6,930 nt of DNA, taken from positions 1 to 6,930 of the forward strand of contig CALCJE010000414.1 in the NCBI GenBank assembly GCA_937965665.1. Reading direction: 5' to 3'. This document shows, piece by piece, positions 1 through 6,665 of the stretch. The number at the start of each line of letters is the position of its first letter. Position 1 is the first letter of the stretch. The translations under genes and the position numbers were made by a program. The DNA is from an uncultured Bacteroidales bacterium (GTDB lineage Bacteria > Bacteroidota > Bacteroidia > Bacteroidales > UBA4417). The notes under the pieces were generated by a model. It searched no databases. It saw only the letters and a program-made list of their open reading frames with translations, and was not told the origin of the DNA.

Positions 1-678
1 CCGATCTGGTACGGTACGCTTGTCGAACTTATGATTGACCTGGAGCAGAATAATATAGAATTTCCTTGTGTAATTAAGAAGTCCGCAGGCGCGATGAGCC
101 GAGGGGTGTTTCTGGCTAAAACCAAAGATGAGATCATTCGGAGTGCAAAGAAAATCAGCAGGTCATCCGGCATCAGAACCGTAATAAAAGAAATTATCAG
201 AGCCCGTAAACATGCTGGATATCAGCCAGAATCAAAATACCAGCATAAATTCATTGTTCAGAAATTCATTCCGGATTTGCAGAACGACTGGAAAATTCTG
301 GTTTTTGGGAATCGTTTTTATGTTTTACGTCGGGGGATTAAACAGAATGATTTCAGGGCAAGCGGCAGCCATTATAATTACAAAGCCGGTTCAGAATCGG
401 GTTTGCCTTTGGAATTACTTGATAAGGCGAGAGAAATATATCAGAAACTGGATGTGCCGCACCTTTCGCTTGATTTTGCATTCAACGGGGAAAAGGCCAT
501 TGTCCATGAGTTTCAGGCTGTTCATTTTGGTACATCAACCATGGAATTCAGCAAGGATTTGTTCGTTTTTGAAAACAATGAATGGAAAACAACAAAGGAT
601 GGTTTAACCCAGGAAGAAGAGTATGTTTGGGGGTTGGTGAACTATTTCGGGAATCATCCTGAACTTCTTAATAAATGA
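1..678 (+). CDS. ATP-grasp domain protein, 5' end missing
   Basis: The C-terminal 225 residues of an ATP-grasp ligase are visible. Family members activate a carboxylate as an acyl phosphate and join it to an amine or similar nucleophile in the cytoplasm. The frame is open from base 1, and the residues before the first ATG (base 31) read as a plausible continuation, PIWYGTLVEL. The true start therefore lies upstream, and the ATG at 31 is probably internal. In visible residues, FPCVIKKSAGAMSRGVFL (21-38) is the lysine and glycine-rich nucleotide loop. QKFIPDLQNDWKILVFG (87-103) is the central strand. LSLDFAF (155-161) with VHEFQ (168-172) supplies likely metal ligands D158 and E170, with Gln172 where Asn is more usual. 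HFGTST follows. It overlaps the next gene by four bases (ATGA), so the two are probably translationally coupled. The fold is well supported; the substrate is unknown. The position among glycan genes suggests sugar or glycan modification. Confidence 0.85.
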   Translation, partial: PIWYGTLVELMIDLEQNNIEFPCVIKKSAGAMSRGVFLAKTKDEIIRSAKKISRSSGIRTVIKEIIRARKHAGYQPESKYQHKFIVQKFIPDLQNDWKILVFGNRFYVLRRGIKQNDFRASGSHYNYKAGSESGLPLELLDKAREIYQKLDVPHLSLDFAFNGEKAIVHEFQAVHFGTSTMEFSKDLFVFENNEWKTTKDGLTQEEEYVWGLVNYFGNHPELLNK

Positions 679-1622
679 AAGTGCTCTTTGTTGCCAGTGG
701 CAATAAAACCGGTCAACCCGGGACAGTGGTTCAGAATCAGGCCAAATCGCTGACCAATGCCGGTATTGAACTGGATTTCTTTTTAATTATCGGAAAAGGA
801 TTGACAGGGTATCTGAAAAATATTATTCCCATTTATAAACATTTGAAAAACAACAGATACGATATTGTTCATTCGCATTATTCATTGTCGGCAATTGTAA
901 CAACAATAGCCCTTTGGTTCGCACCTGGCAAAGTACATGTGGTATCGCTGATGGGCAGCGATACAAAACTGAAAGGCGTTTTTAAACAGCTTGTTAAGTT
1001 GGGTAGCAATAACTTCTGGAGCAGAACTATTGTGAAAAGCCAAAAGATGCTTGAAGACTCGGGCCTGAAAAATGCAGAAGTTATTCCTAACGGGGTAGAT
1101 ATTAAAGAGATTGAAAGAATTGAAAGCGGGTTACCATCAAAAGAAATAATCAACGATAATTCAGGTAAACCGACCGTTTTATTTGCTGCAAACCCCGCGC
1201 GGGAGTCAAAGAATTACCCCCTGGCAGCAAAGGCCATGAATAATACTCCGGCTGAATTTAAAGTGGTGTATGATCTGAAGCATGAAGAAATAATCAAAGA
1301 ATTGCTTAAAACAGACGTGTTGCTTTCAACCTCGCTTTGGGAAGGCTCGCCCAACCTGATCAAGGAGGCAATGGCCTGTAACTGCCCGGTTGTTTCAACA
1401 GGGGTTGGAGATGTTGAGTGGCTTTTCGGTAAAACAGAAGGTTATTTTATTACCAGCTTTGAGCCGGAAGATGTCAGCCGGAAGGTGATTAAAGCATTGG
1501 AATTTGCGGGCAGCATTGGTCGTACCAAAGGCAAAGAAAGGATACGGGAAATCGGGCTGGATGCTGAAAGTGTGGCAAACCGGATTATACAGGTTTATAA
1601 ATCTGCTTTAAAACAAGCATAA
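675..1622 (+). CDS. GT4-type glycosyltransferase (GT-B fold)
   Basis: Predicted retaining glycosyltransferase of 315 residues. It would move a sugar from a nucleotide donor to a lipid-linked glycan at the cytoplasmic face of the membrane. The N-terminal half starts with MKVLFVASGN and a short glycine-containing loop (KTGQPGT, 11-17). YDIVHSHYS (62-70) is the usual acceptor-side strand, and VSLMGSDTKLKG (90-101) follows. VIPNGVD (136-142) marks the inter-domain region of GT4 enzymes. The C-terminal domain has the EX7E donor motif, E223 to E231, within WEGSPNLIKEAMACNCP, then VVSTGVGDVEWL (239-250). The length is slightly short for the family (roughly 350-400 residues), with compact linkers but no missing core motif. 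The start is set by the ATGA overlap with the preceding ATP-grasp gene. No transmembrane helix or signal peptide is apparent. Linkage and sugar specificity cannot be inferred. Confidence 0.9.
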   Translation: MKVLFVASGNKTGQPGTVVQNQAKSLTNAGIELDFFLIIGKGLTGYLKNIIPIYKHLKNNRYDIVHSHYSLSAIVTTIALWFAPGKVHVVSLMGSDTKLKGVFKQLVKLGSNNFWSRTIVKSQKMLEDSGLKNAEVIPNGVDIKEIERIESGLPSKEIINDNSGKPTVLFAANPARESKNYPLAAKAMNNTPAEFKVVYDLKHEEIIKELLKTDVLLSTSLWEGSPNLIKEAMACNCPVVSTGVGDVEWLFGKTEGYFITSFEPEDVSRKVIKALEFAGSIGRTKGKERIREIGLDAESVANRIIQVYKSALKQA

Positions 1623-1644
1623 CCAGATTTTAATAAAAATATAA

Positions 1645-2814
1645 ATGAACGTAGGTAAACCCGGTGCCATTATCATCGAAGGCCATGTGCAGGGGCTTTC
1701 GAATACCCGTTCACTGGGCGAGGCCGGTATTCCGGTGTATGTGGTGGATAAGGGCCCGTGCATAGCAAGTCACACCAGGTATTGTCAAAAATCATTTATC
1801 TGTCCTGATTATCAGACGGATGCTTTTGCTGATTTTTTAGTCAACCTTGCACAAAAGGAAAATATCAATGGATGGGCATTGATTCCTTCCAATGACCATG
1901 CAGTCTATACTATATCGAGGCACAAGGCTTTATTAAGCGATTATTACAGGATCATATCACCCGACCTGCCAGTTACGGAGCAGATTTATGATAAGCGCAG
2001 GTTGCTGGAACTTGCCGAAGGGCTGAACCTGCCCTGTCCGCTTACCCAATATTTCAGTACTCCATCTGAAGCGCCACGACCGGAGTTAAAATTTCCGGTA
2101 ATTACCAAAGGCCGTAACGGCCTTTCTTTTTACAAGGCAATGGGCAAAAAGGCGTTTCTGGCCGCTGACCGGGCAATGTTGCAACAGCAGTTGCAACTGA
2201 TTGCTGAACGCTATCCTGTGGATGGCACTTTTACCCAGGAATTAATTCCTTTTGACGGAAAGAATAAAACGATATCATTCACGGCCTTCTGCATAAATGG
2301 AGAAATCAAGGCTTACTGGATGGGGGTGAAGTTACGTGAACATCCCCTGCGTTTCGGCACAGCCACCTTTGCCAGGAGTTTAAATGAGCAGGCCTGCTAC
2401 AATCAATCGGTTCCCCTGCTCAGGGCACTGGAGTATACCGGTGTGTGTGAGGTGGAGTATCTGCTTGACCCCAGGGATGGCAAATACAAGCTGATCGAGA
2501 TCAATGCCCGCACCTGGTTGTGGGTTGGCCTGGCCAGGGCCTGTGGGATTGATTATGCGCTGATGATTTACGCCTACTTAAACGGGCATCCATTTGCCTA
2601 TCCTGATAATTATCGAACCGGAATAAACTGGATAAATCCCGTAAGTGATTTTGCTTATTCCATGCTTGCCATGTTGCAGCTGCGGCTTAACCCTTTTGAA
2701 TACCTGAAAACTATTTTTGCCAGTGGAAACGTCAATGCACTACTGGCTAAAGGAGATAACCGGCCGTTTTTCAGTTATTTTTATCATTTATTCTCGTTCA
2801 TCAAATCAAGATGA
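1645..2814 (+). CDS. ATP-grasp carboxylate-amine ligase-like protein
   Basis: Complete 389-residue ATP-grasp enzyme resembling the predicted carboligases related to biotin carboxylase and carbamoyl-phosphate synthase (COG3919-like, by recollection). The pre-ATP-grasp Rossmann region covers AIIIEGHVQGLSNTRSLG (8-25) and VYVVDKG (31-37), followed by LIPSNDHAVYTI (79-90). The nucleotide-binding part has FPVITKGRNGLSFYKA (150-165), with K155 as the likely ATP lysine, and FTQELIPF (196-203). The metal-binding part has EVEY (269-272) and EINAR (285-289). The C-terminal tail beyond about residue 340 is hydrophobic and aromatic without a clear membrane helix. It starts 22 bp after the glycosyltransferase, behind an A-rich leader without a Shine-Dalgarno sequence, and overlaps the next gene by ATGA. 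It is clearly a different subfamily from the ATP-grasp protein at the left edge. A role in amidating a carboxyl sugar or adding an amino acid to the glycan is an inference from context. Confidence 0.88.
   Translation: MNVGKPGAIIIEGHVQGLSNTRSLGEAGIPVYVVDKGPCIASHTRYCQKSFICPDYQTDAFADFLVNLAQKENINGWALIPSNDHAVYTISRHKALLSDYYRIISPDLPVTEQIYDKRRLLELAEGLNLPCPLTQYFSTPSEAPRPELKFPVITKGRNGLSFYKAMGKKAFLAADRAMLQQQLQLIAERYPVDGTFTQELIPFDGKNKTISFTAFCINGEIKAYWMGVKLREHPLRFGTATFARSLNEQACYNQSVPLLRALEYTGVCEVEYLLDPRDGKYKLIEINARTWLWVGLARACGIDYALMIYAYLNGHPFAYPDNYRTGINWINPVSDFAYSMLAMLQLRLNPFEYLKTIFASGNVNALLAKGDNRPFFSYFYHLFSFIKSR
2107..2131 (+). terminator. terminator-like hairpin inside the ATP-grasp gene
   Basis: AAAGGCCG (2107-2114) and CGGCCTTT (2118-2125) form a perfect 8-bp stem with five G:C pairs and a 3-base TAA loop. 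It is followed by C and five T (2127-2131), the shape of a Rho-independent terminator. It lies within codons for the conserved K-G-R-N-G-L-S-F ATP-binding loop, so the match may come from coding constraint. Termination activity is unproven. Confidence 0.25.
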
Positions 2815-3989
2815 AATATCCTTATTATAGTCCAAATTTCAGATTGAAGGATTTATTCCGGTCACTGACTATGTCAAAAAAGGATGCTGAAAAAACCATT
2901 ATTAATTACTTTTCAAAACTTACCGGAAAGAAATATGTATTGATAACCAATTCGTGTCGTACTGCTTTATATCTGGCATATAAGGCAGTTGGGGCAACCG
3001 GGGAAGTAATTACATCACCGTTGACCTGTAAGGTTGCGATTGACCCGATCATTGAATCCGGAAATGTGCCTGTTTATGCTGATATTGAAATAGGTACTTT
3101 AAATATTCGCGCAAATGATATAGAACATAGAATAACACCGGCTTGCAAGTATCTTCAGGTTATTCATCTGGGTGGGATATCGTGCGATATGGATGAAATT
3201 ATGAAAATAGCTGAAAAGCATAACCTACATGTGATTGAAGATTGCGCACAATCATTGGGAGCTAAATTCAAAGGAGGCTATACCGGTTCTTTTGGTGATA
3301 TTGCATGCTTTTCGCTGATAAAAAATGCATACGGTATTGGTGGGGGGATTTTTGCAACGAATAATATTGAATATTATAAAAGGGCTAGTTTGGAAGCTGA
3401 GAATTTTCGAAATACAAGCAAACTATTGACATGGTTCAGAATAGTTCGTAATTTATCAGAATCAAAAAGAAATACTGTGTGGGGCGCTTTCTTATACAAC
3501 CGAATAATAAGACTTAAGGGTAATCATAAGAACTATAGTAGTGTTCATAATCAATTATGCACCCCTTCATTAATTGCAATCAGGATATCAGCGATTCAAC
3601 TAATAAAAGGTGCATCCCTTCGCAGCAAAAGAATAATGCTAGGTAACCAGTATATGGATATGCTAAAAAGGGAAGGACTTATAACGCAAAATATTGATGT
3701 TTATGGCGATTCTTCATTTACGAAATTTTTTATATATAACCCTGCTATTAATTCAAGAAGCCTGTTAAGAAGATTGCACAATGTAGGGATTGAGGTTATG
3801 CACCTTGAGCAAAGTGCCAGCTGTTATTATCAGGATAAAATTGTTAATGATTCTCTCTTTTCTATTGATTTGCCCAACTATTTTGCGGTACATGACTGCT
3901 TAATATCTTTACCAATAGTGGAAGGCTACAATCAAAAGGATCTTAAAGATATCGTTTCGAAACTTAAAATGAATTTGAATGGAGACTAG
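2811..3989 (+). CDS. DegT/DnrJ/EryC1/StrS-type aminotransferase
   Basis: PLP-dependent enzyme of 392 residues. The family aminates keto-sugar nucleotides, usually with glutamate as donor, to make amino sugars for surface glycans. Visible family landmarks are TNSCRTALYLA (46-56, phosphate-binding), GEVITSPLTCK (64-74), VPVYADIE (86-93), HLGGISCDMDEI (119-130) and VIEDCAQSLGA (141-151, with PLP-ring Asp144 and Gln147). FGDIACFSLIKNAYGIGGG (161-179) places the Schiff-base lysine at K171. From recalled family members, the stretch between FS and the lysine is about two residues shorter than usual, so the subfamily may be divergent. Length is normal. It begins on an ATGA overlap with the ATP-grasp gene and overlaps the following DUF354 gene by 11 bp. 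It is AT-rich relative to the ATP-grasp gene: 17 of 60 bases at 3361-3420 are G/C, against 33 of 60 at 2461-2520. The sugar substrate is unknown. Confidence 0.85.
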   Translation: MKYPYYSPNFRLKDLFRSLTMSKKDAEKTIINYFSKLTGKKYVLITNSCRTALYLAYKAVGATGEVITSPLTCKVAIDPIIESGNVPVYADIEIGTLNIRANDIEHRITPACKYLQVIHLGGISCDMDEIMKIAEKHNLHVIEDCAQSLGAKFKGGYTGSFGDIACFSLIKNAYGIGGGIFATNNIEYYKRASLEAENFRNTSKLLTWFRIVRNLSESKRNTVWGAFLYNRIIRLKGNHKNYSSVHNQLCTPSLIAIRISAIQLIKGASLRSKRIMLGNQYMDMLKREGLITQNIDVYGDSSFTKFFIYNPAINSRSLLRRLHNVGIEVMHLEQSASCYYQDKIVNDSLFSIDLPNYFAVHDCLISLPIVEGYNQKDLKDIVSKLKMNLNGD

Positions 3990-4992
3990 CAAAAGAATTT
4001 GGTTTGATTTTACCAATGTACCTCATGTGAATTTTTTACTACCCATAATGAATCATTTGGGTAGCTATGAACAAATCTATTCGTTACGTGATTTTGCGGA
4101 AACAAAGGGTTTATTCGAGAAAAAGATTGGAAAACCATTTTTCCTTGTAGGCTCTCATAAAGGAAGTAATAAGTTGTTTAAAGTACTTGGATCTGCTAAA
4201 AGGGTCGTTGATTTATACAGAATAATACCCGGCTTTGATGTTAAGATTTCTGTAGGTGGCGATGCATCCAGTATTGTTGCAAAACTACACGGGAGAACAT
4301 CTATAACATTTGATGATAATGAAAAGGCTCCTAACTGGAGATATAGCAGGTTCTCCGACCTTGCTTTCTGGCCTTCTGTAATCAATAAAAGAACACTAAA
4401 TAGCCAGGGATTTAAAGATAAAATTCTATTTCAATACAATGGTTTTAAAGAGGATTTATATTTGGCAGATTATATTCCCGATGCCAGATTTAAAGACAAA
4501 TTACCATTTGATAATTATGTAGTTCTAAGACCTGAAAATATACAGGCTAATTATGTAAATGGTCCGGCAGGTTCAATTGTTCCTGATTTATTAAAAAGAT
4601 TAAAAGATTTAAATAAAAATGTGCTGTTTTTGCCCAGATATAGTTCAGATAAAGAATTGGCCAGAGGCTACAAGAATATTTATGTGCCTGAGTCTGCAAT
4701 CAATGGGTTAGACGCATGTTATTATTCAGATGCTGTTTTAACGGGGGCTGGTACAATGGCTAGGGAAGCTGCTTGTTTAGGGATTCCTGCGTACTCATTT
4801 TATGCAGGGAAGGAACTTCTAACAGTTGATCAGAAAATGATTGAACTTGGTTGGATGTATTTTTCGAGAGAACCGAAACAGTTGATAGATAGAATGCTAG
4901 TTGCTCAAAAGAGGGAGACTGATCTTAACAGGCCTAAAAAAGTAAAAGAGCAAATTTTGTCGAAGATTGATGATTTTCTGGATAAGAATTAG
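3979..4992 (+). CDS. DUF354 family putative glycosyltransferase (AT-rich copy)
   Basis: Protein of 337 residues with the hallmarks of DUF354, a GT-B-fold family related to MurG and UDP-GlcNAc 2-epimerase and usually found in glycan clusters. Motifs in order are IWFDFTNVPHVNFL (7-20), SLRDFAETKGL (35-45), SVGGDASSIVAKLHGR (91-106), TFDDNEKAP (110-118), QYNGFKEDLYL (152-162), VVLRPE (181-186), and the C-terminal donor-side motif TGAGTMAREAACLGIPA (255-271) followed by YAGKELLTVDQKM. Length is typical for the family. The ATG at 3979 is chosen because it gives the expected N-terminus just before the W-F-D motif. It overlaps the aminotransferase stop by 11 bp, which favours coupled translation. 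Base composition is low (16 of 60 bases G/C at 4561-4620), like the aminotransferase and unlike the second DUF354 gene. The exact activity of the family is poorly established, so acceptor and donor are not assigned. Confidence 0.85.
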   Translation: METSKRIWFDFTNVPHVNFLLPIMNHLGSYEQIYSLRDFAETKGLFEKKIGKPFFLVGSHKGSNKLFKVLGSAKRVVDLYRIIPGFDVKISVGGDASSIVAKLHGRTSITFDDNEKAPNWRYSRFSDLAFWPSVINKRTLNSQGFKDKILFQYNGFKEDLYLADYIPDARFKDKLPFDNYVVLRPENIQANYVNGPAGSIVPDLLKRLKDLNKNVLFLPRYSSDKELARGYKNIYVPESAINGLDACYYSDAVLTGAGTMAREAACLGIPAYSFYAGKELLTVDQKMIELGWMYFSREPKQLIDRMLVAQKRETDLNRPKKVKEQILSKIDDFLDKN

Positions 4993-5033
4993 AAGATCAG
5001 TAAAAAATATATATTCTAATTGATTATCTTCTA
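4990..5033 (+). repeat. inverted repeat at the end of the first DUF354 gene
   Basis: TAGAAGAT (4990-4997, containing the stop codon) and ATCTTCTA (5026-5033) are a perfect 8-bp inverted repeat around a 28-base AT-rich loop, which itself contains the palindrome AATATATATT. There is no T-run after the second arm, so it is a poor intrinsic terminator. It could be a transcript-stabilising or processing hairpin, or chance in AT-rich sequence. Confidence 0.3.
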
Positions 5034-5059
5034 CTGTATATTCTTGTGTATTGTAAACC
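4993..5059 (+). promoter_or_regulatory. AT-rich spacer, possible weak promoter for the second DUF354 gene
   Basis: This is the longest gap in the glycan operon (67 bp) and the only place where a new promoter would be expected. TATTCTTG at 5039-5046 differs by one base from the Bacteroidota -7 consensus TAnnTTTG. The nearest TTG (5020-5022) gives a spacer of only 16 bp, shorter than usual. No Shine-Dalgarno sequence precedes the ATG at 5060. Promoter function is a weak inference. Confidence 0.2.
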
Positions 5060-6148
5060 ATGAGAGGTAAATTCCTATTTGAAATCAATCATCCCTGTCA
5101 TGCCCATTTGTTTAAGCATACCATCCAATACCTTAAAGATCAGGGCCACCGGGTGGATGTGCTGGCCAAGCCCGGTAAAATCACAGAAAATATTCTTTCT
5201 GCATCAGGCATTGCATATATTCCTCAGAAACCAAAGGCAAAAGGCCTTGCCGGGAAAATTCTGAAGCAATTTATTTATACCAGTCAGGCAATCAGGCTTC
5301 AAATAAAGCACCAATACCGATTGGGAATCGGTGTTTCTGTAACCTTGCCTGCTGCAGCCGTTTTTTCAGGGCTGAATACGTTGGTGCTTGATGATGATGA
5401 CAAAAAGGCAACCCCTTTGTTTGCTGCAATCGCGCATAGATTTTCTGAGGCCCTGCTCCGGCCGTCCTGTCTGGCTTTTGAAGGTGTTAAGGCCGGAACC
5501 ATATACCATCACGCGCTTCACGAACTGGCTTACCTTCATCCGGATGTATTTACACCGGATCCCCGGATTCTGCAAAAACAGGGTTTGGCTCCCGGAGAGC
5601 CTTTTTTTATTATCCGTTTGTCAGCCCTGGAGGCGCATCATGATACAGGCAAAAAGGGCATTGACAATTCAATGATGCATCAGCTCATGGCAGTGTTGAG
5701 CTCCCATGGCCGGGTGATTGTTACCAGTGAGAAGCAGGGCAGGGGCTATGAAACTGAAGCATTGAAAATTGAGCCTTATGAAATTCACCATCTGATGGCC
5801 TATGCCCGCATGGTTGTGAGCGATGGCCAGACCATGTGTTCGGAGGCTGCCTGTCTCGGGGTGCCATCCGTGCGGATTAACGATTTTGCAGGCAAAATTT
5901 CGTATCTCAAAGAATTGGAGCTTACCTGGGGTTTAACATTTGCATTTCGCCCTGAAGCTTTTCAGCAATCCCTTGAAAAAATAACAGAAATTCTTTCCAC
6001 GCCTGCACAGATATTTCGTGAAAGACAACAGCGATTAATTGATAACAAAATTAACTTCAGCAGTTTCCTTTCATGGTTTATTGAAAACTATCCCGAAAGC
6101 AAGCGGATTATGAAGGAGAATCCGGAGTATCAGTATAGGTTTAAGTAG
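5060..6148 (+). CDS. DUF354 family putative glycosyltransferase (second copy)
   Basis: Protein of 362 residues, a second and distantly related DUF354 member. The N-terminus MRGKFLFEINHPCHAHLFK (1-19) matches the family's opening strand and histidine motif. LVLDDDDKK (108-116) corresponds to the acidic loop seen as FDDNEK in the neighbouring copy. YHHALHELAYLHPDVF (149-164), FFIIRLSALEAHHD (182-195) and the donor-side SDGQTMCSEAACLGVPSV (254-271) follow. The two copies share the EAACLG(I/V)P core but differ widely elsewhere, so this is not a recent duplication. Base composition is higher than the copy upstream (32 of 60 bases G/C at 5581-5640), closer to the second ATP-grasp gene. It ends with YQYRFK and a TAG that is already part of the first heptamer of the array downstream. 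No membrane segment is visible. It probably acts as a glycosyltransferase on a lipid-linked glycan; its substrates are unknown. Confidence 0.85.
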   Translation: MRGKFLFEINHPCHAHLFKHTIQYLKDQGHRVDVLAKPGKITENILSASGIAYIPQKPKAKGLAGKILKQFIYTSQAIRLQIKHQYRLGIGVSVTLPAAAVFSGLNTLVLDDDDKKATPLFAAIAHRFSEALLRPSCLAFEGVKAGTIYHHALHELAYLHPDVFTPDPRILQKQGLAPGEPFFIIRLSALEAHHDTGKKGIDNSMMHQLMAVLSSHGRVIVTSEKQGRGYETEALKIEPYEIHHLMAYARMVVSDGQTMCSEAACLGVPSVRINDFAGKISYLKELELTWGLTFAFRPEAFQQSLEKITEILSTPAQIFRERQQRLIDNKINFSSFLSWFIENYPESKRIMKENPEYQYRFK

Positions 6149-6250
6149 TGAGTTGTGAGTAGTGAGTTATGAGTAGTGAGTAGTGAGTTATGAGTGGTGA
6201 GTAGTGAGTGGTGAGTGGTGAGTAATGAGTAGTGAGTGGTGAGTGGTGAG
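6147..6250 (+). repeat. left heptamer tandem array, 14 units plus a partial
   Basis: Fourteen contiguous head-to-tail 7-base units fill 6147-6244 exactly, followed by a degenerate fifteenth, GGTGAG. The consensus is [A/G/T][A/G]TGAGT. TGAGT is invariant in all 14 units and only the first two bases vary. In order the variable pairs are AG, TG, AG, TA, AG, AG, TA, GG, AG, GG, GG, AA, AG, GG. The order AG-GG-GG recurs (6203-6222 and 6231-6250 are identical), a sign of internal duplication. The array starts inside the TAG stop of the DUF354 gene. There are no spacers, so it is not a CRISPR array. Because TGA recurs every 7 bases, all three + frames are closed within 21 bases. Confidence 0.95.
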
Positions 6251-6290
6251 AATCGACTTTATTTATTAAAATACACAAAATCAATACGAT
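6251..6290 (+). promoter_or_regulatory. AT-rich leader of the four-helix-bundle gene
   Basis: Forty bases separate the left array from the ATG. They are A/T-rich with no Shine-Dalgarno sequence. TTTATTTATTAAAATA could hold an A/T-rich -10-like element, but there is no match to the Bacteroidota TAnnTTTG consensus. If the gene has its own promoter, it lies here or in the array. Confidence 0.2.
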
Positions 6291-6665
6291 ATGGCAGTTA
6301 TTAAAAGTTTCAGGGATTTGATAGTATATCAAAAAGCCTTCAGGCTGGCAATGGAAATTTTTGAGATTTCAAAAACATTTCCTAAAGAAGAGAAATATTC
6401 ATTAACAGACCAGATACGCAGATCTTCCAGGTCGGTTACTACAAATATAGCCGAAGGTTGGGCAAAGAAGATCTATCCAAAACATTTTGTCAGTAAGCTT
6501 ACGGATTCATTAGGGGAAGAATATGAAACTGAAGTCTGGCTTGCTTTTTCGGGAGAATGCAAATACATTGAACCTGAAAAATATGAGTATTTCATGCATG
6601 AATACGAAGAAGTGCGAAAAATGTTGATTTCTATGATCAATACACCGGAGAAATTTTGTAAGTGA
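6291..6665 (+). CDS. 23S rRNA-intervening-sequence / four-helix-bundle protein
   Basis: Protein of 124 residues, the normal full length for the IVP/S23 four-helix-bundle family (PF05635-like). The signature is well kept: SFRDLIVYQKAFRLAMEIFE (6-25, first helix), FPKEEKYSLTDQIRRSSRSV (30-49), the hallmark NIAEGW (52-57), HFVSKLTDSLGEEYETEVWL (65-84), then a charged last helix ending NTPEKFCK. Family members are encoded in insertions of 23S rRNA in some bacteria. They are structurally related to Avd, the basic pentameric accessory protein of diversity-generating retroelements, and nucleic-acid binding is the usual proposal. Here there is no rRNA, reverse transcriptase or variable repeat nearby. 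The gene is enclosed by heptamer arrays, and its TGA stop lies inside the first unit of the right array. The cellular role is unknown; the arrays are the obvious candidate partner. Confidence 0.93.
   Translation: MAVIKSFRDLIVYQKAFRLAMEIFEISKTFPKEEKYSLTDQIRRSSRSVTTNIAEGWAKKIYPKHFVSKLTDSLGEEYETEVWLAFSGECKYIEPEKYEYFMHEYEEVRKMLISMINTPEKFCK

Noticed and set aside
878..1153. Minus-strand 91-codon open frame
   Set aside because: It lies antisense within the GT4 gene, whose frame carries clear family motifs; the antisense translation shows none.
2178..2197. GTTGCAAC-AGCA-GTTGCAAC hairpin in the second ATP-grasp gene
   Set aside because: It encodes a Leu-Gln-Gln-Gln-Leu-Gln run; repeated TTG/CAA/CAG codons explain the symmetry and there is no T-run.
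5314..5334. ACCGATT-GGG-AATCGGT hairpin in the second DUF354 gene
   Set aside because: It lies mid-gene with no following T-run and no link to any other feature, so it is likely chance.
5388..5675. Second + frame of 95 codons inside the second DUF354 gene
   Set aside because: It is an out-of-frame shadow of a gene with strong motifs and has no recognisable domain.
6141..6332. Minus-strand 63-codon open frame over the left array
   Set aside because: It consists almost wholly of the translated heptamer (LTTHYSP-type repeats) and overlaps the start of the four-helix-bundle gene. Its openness follows from the repeat, and nothing supports a protein.
6291..6665. Diversity-generating retroelement accessory gene (Avd) or rRNA intervening sequence
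   Set aside because: No reverse transcriptase, template or variable repeat, or 23S rRNA sequence is present in the window. The protein matches the wider four-helix family only.
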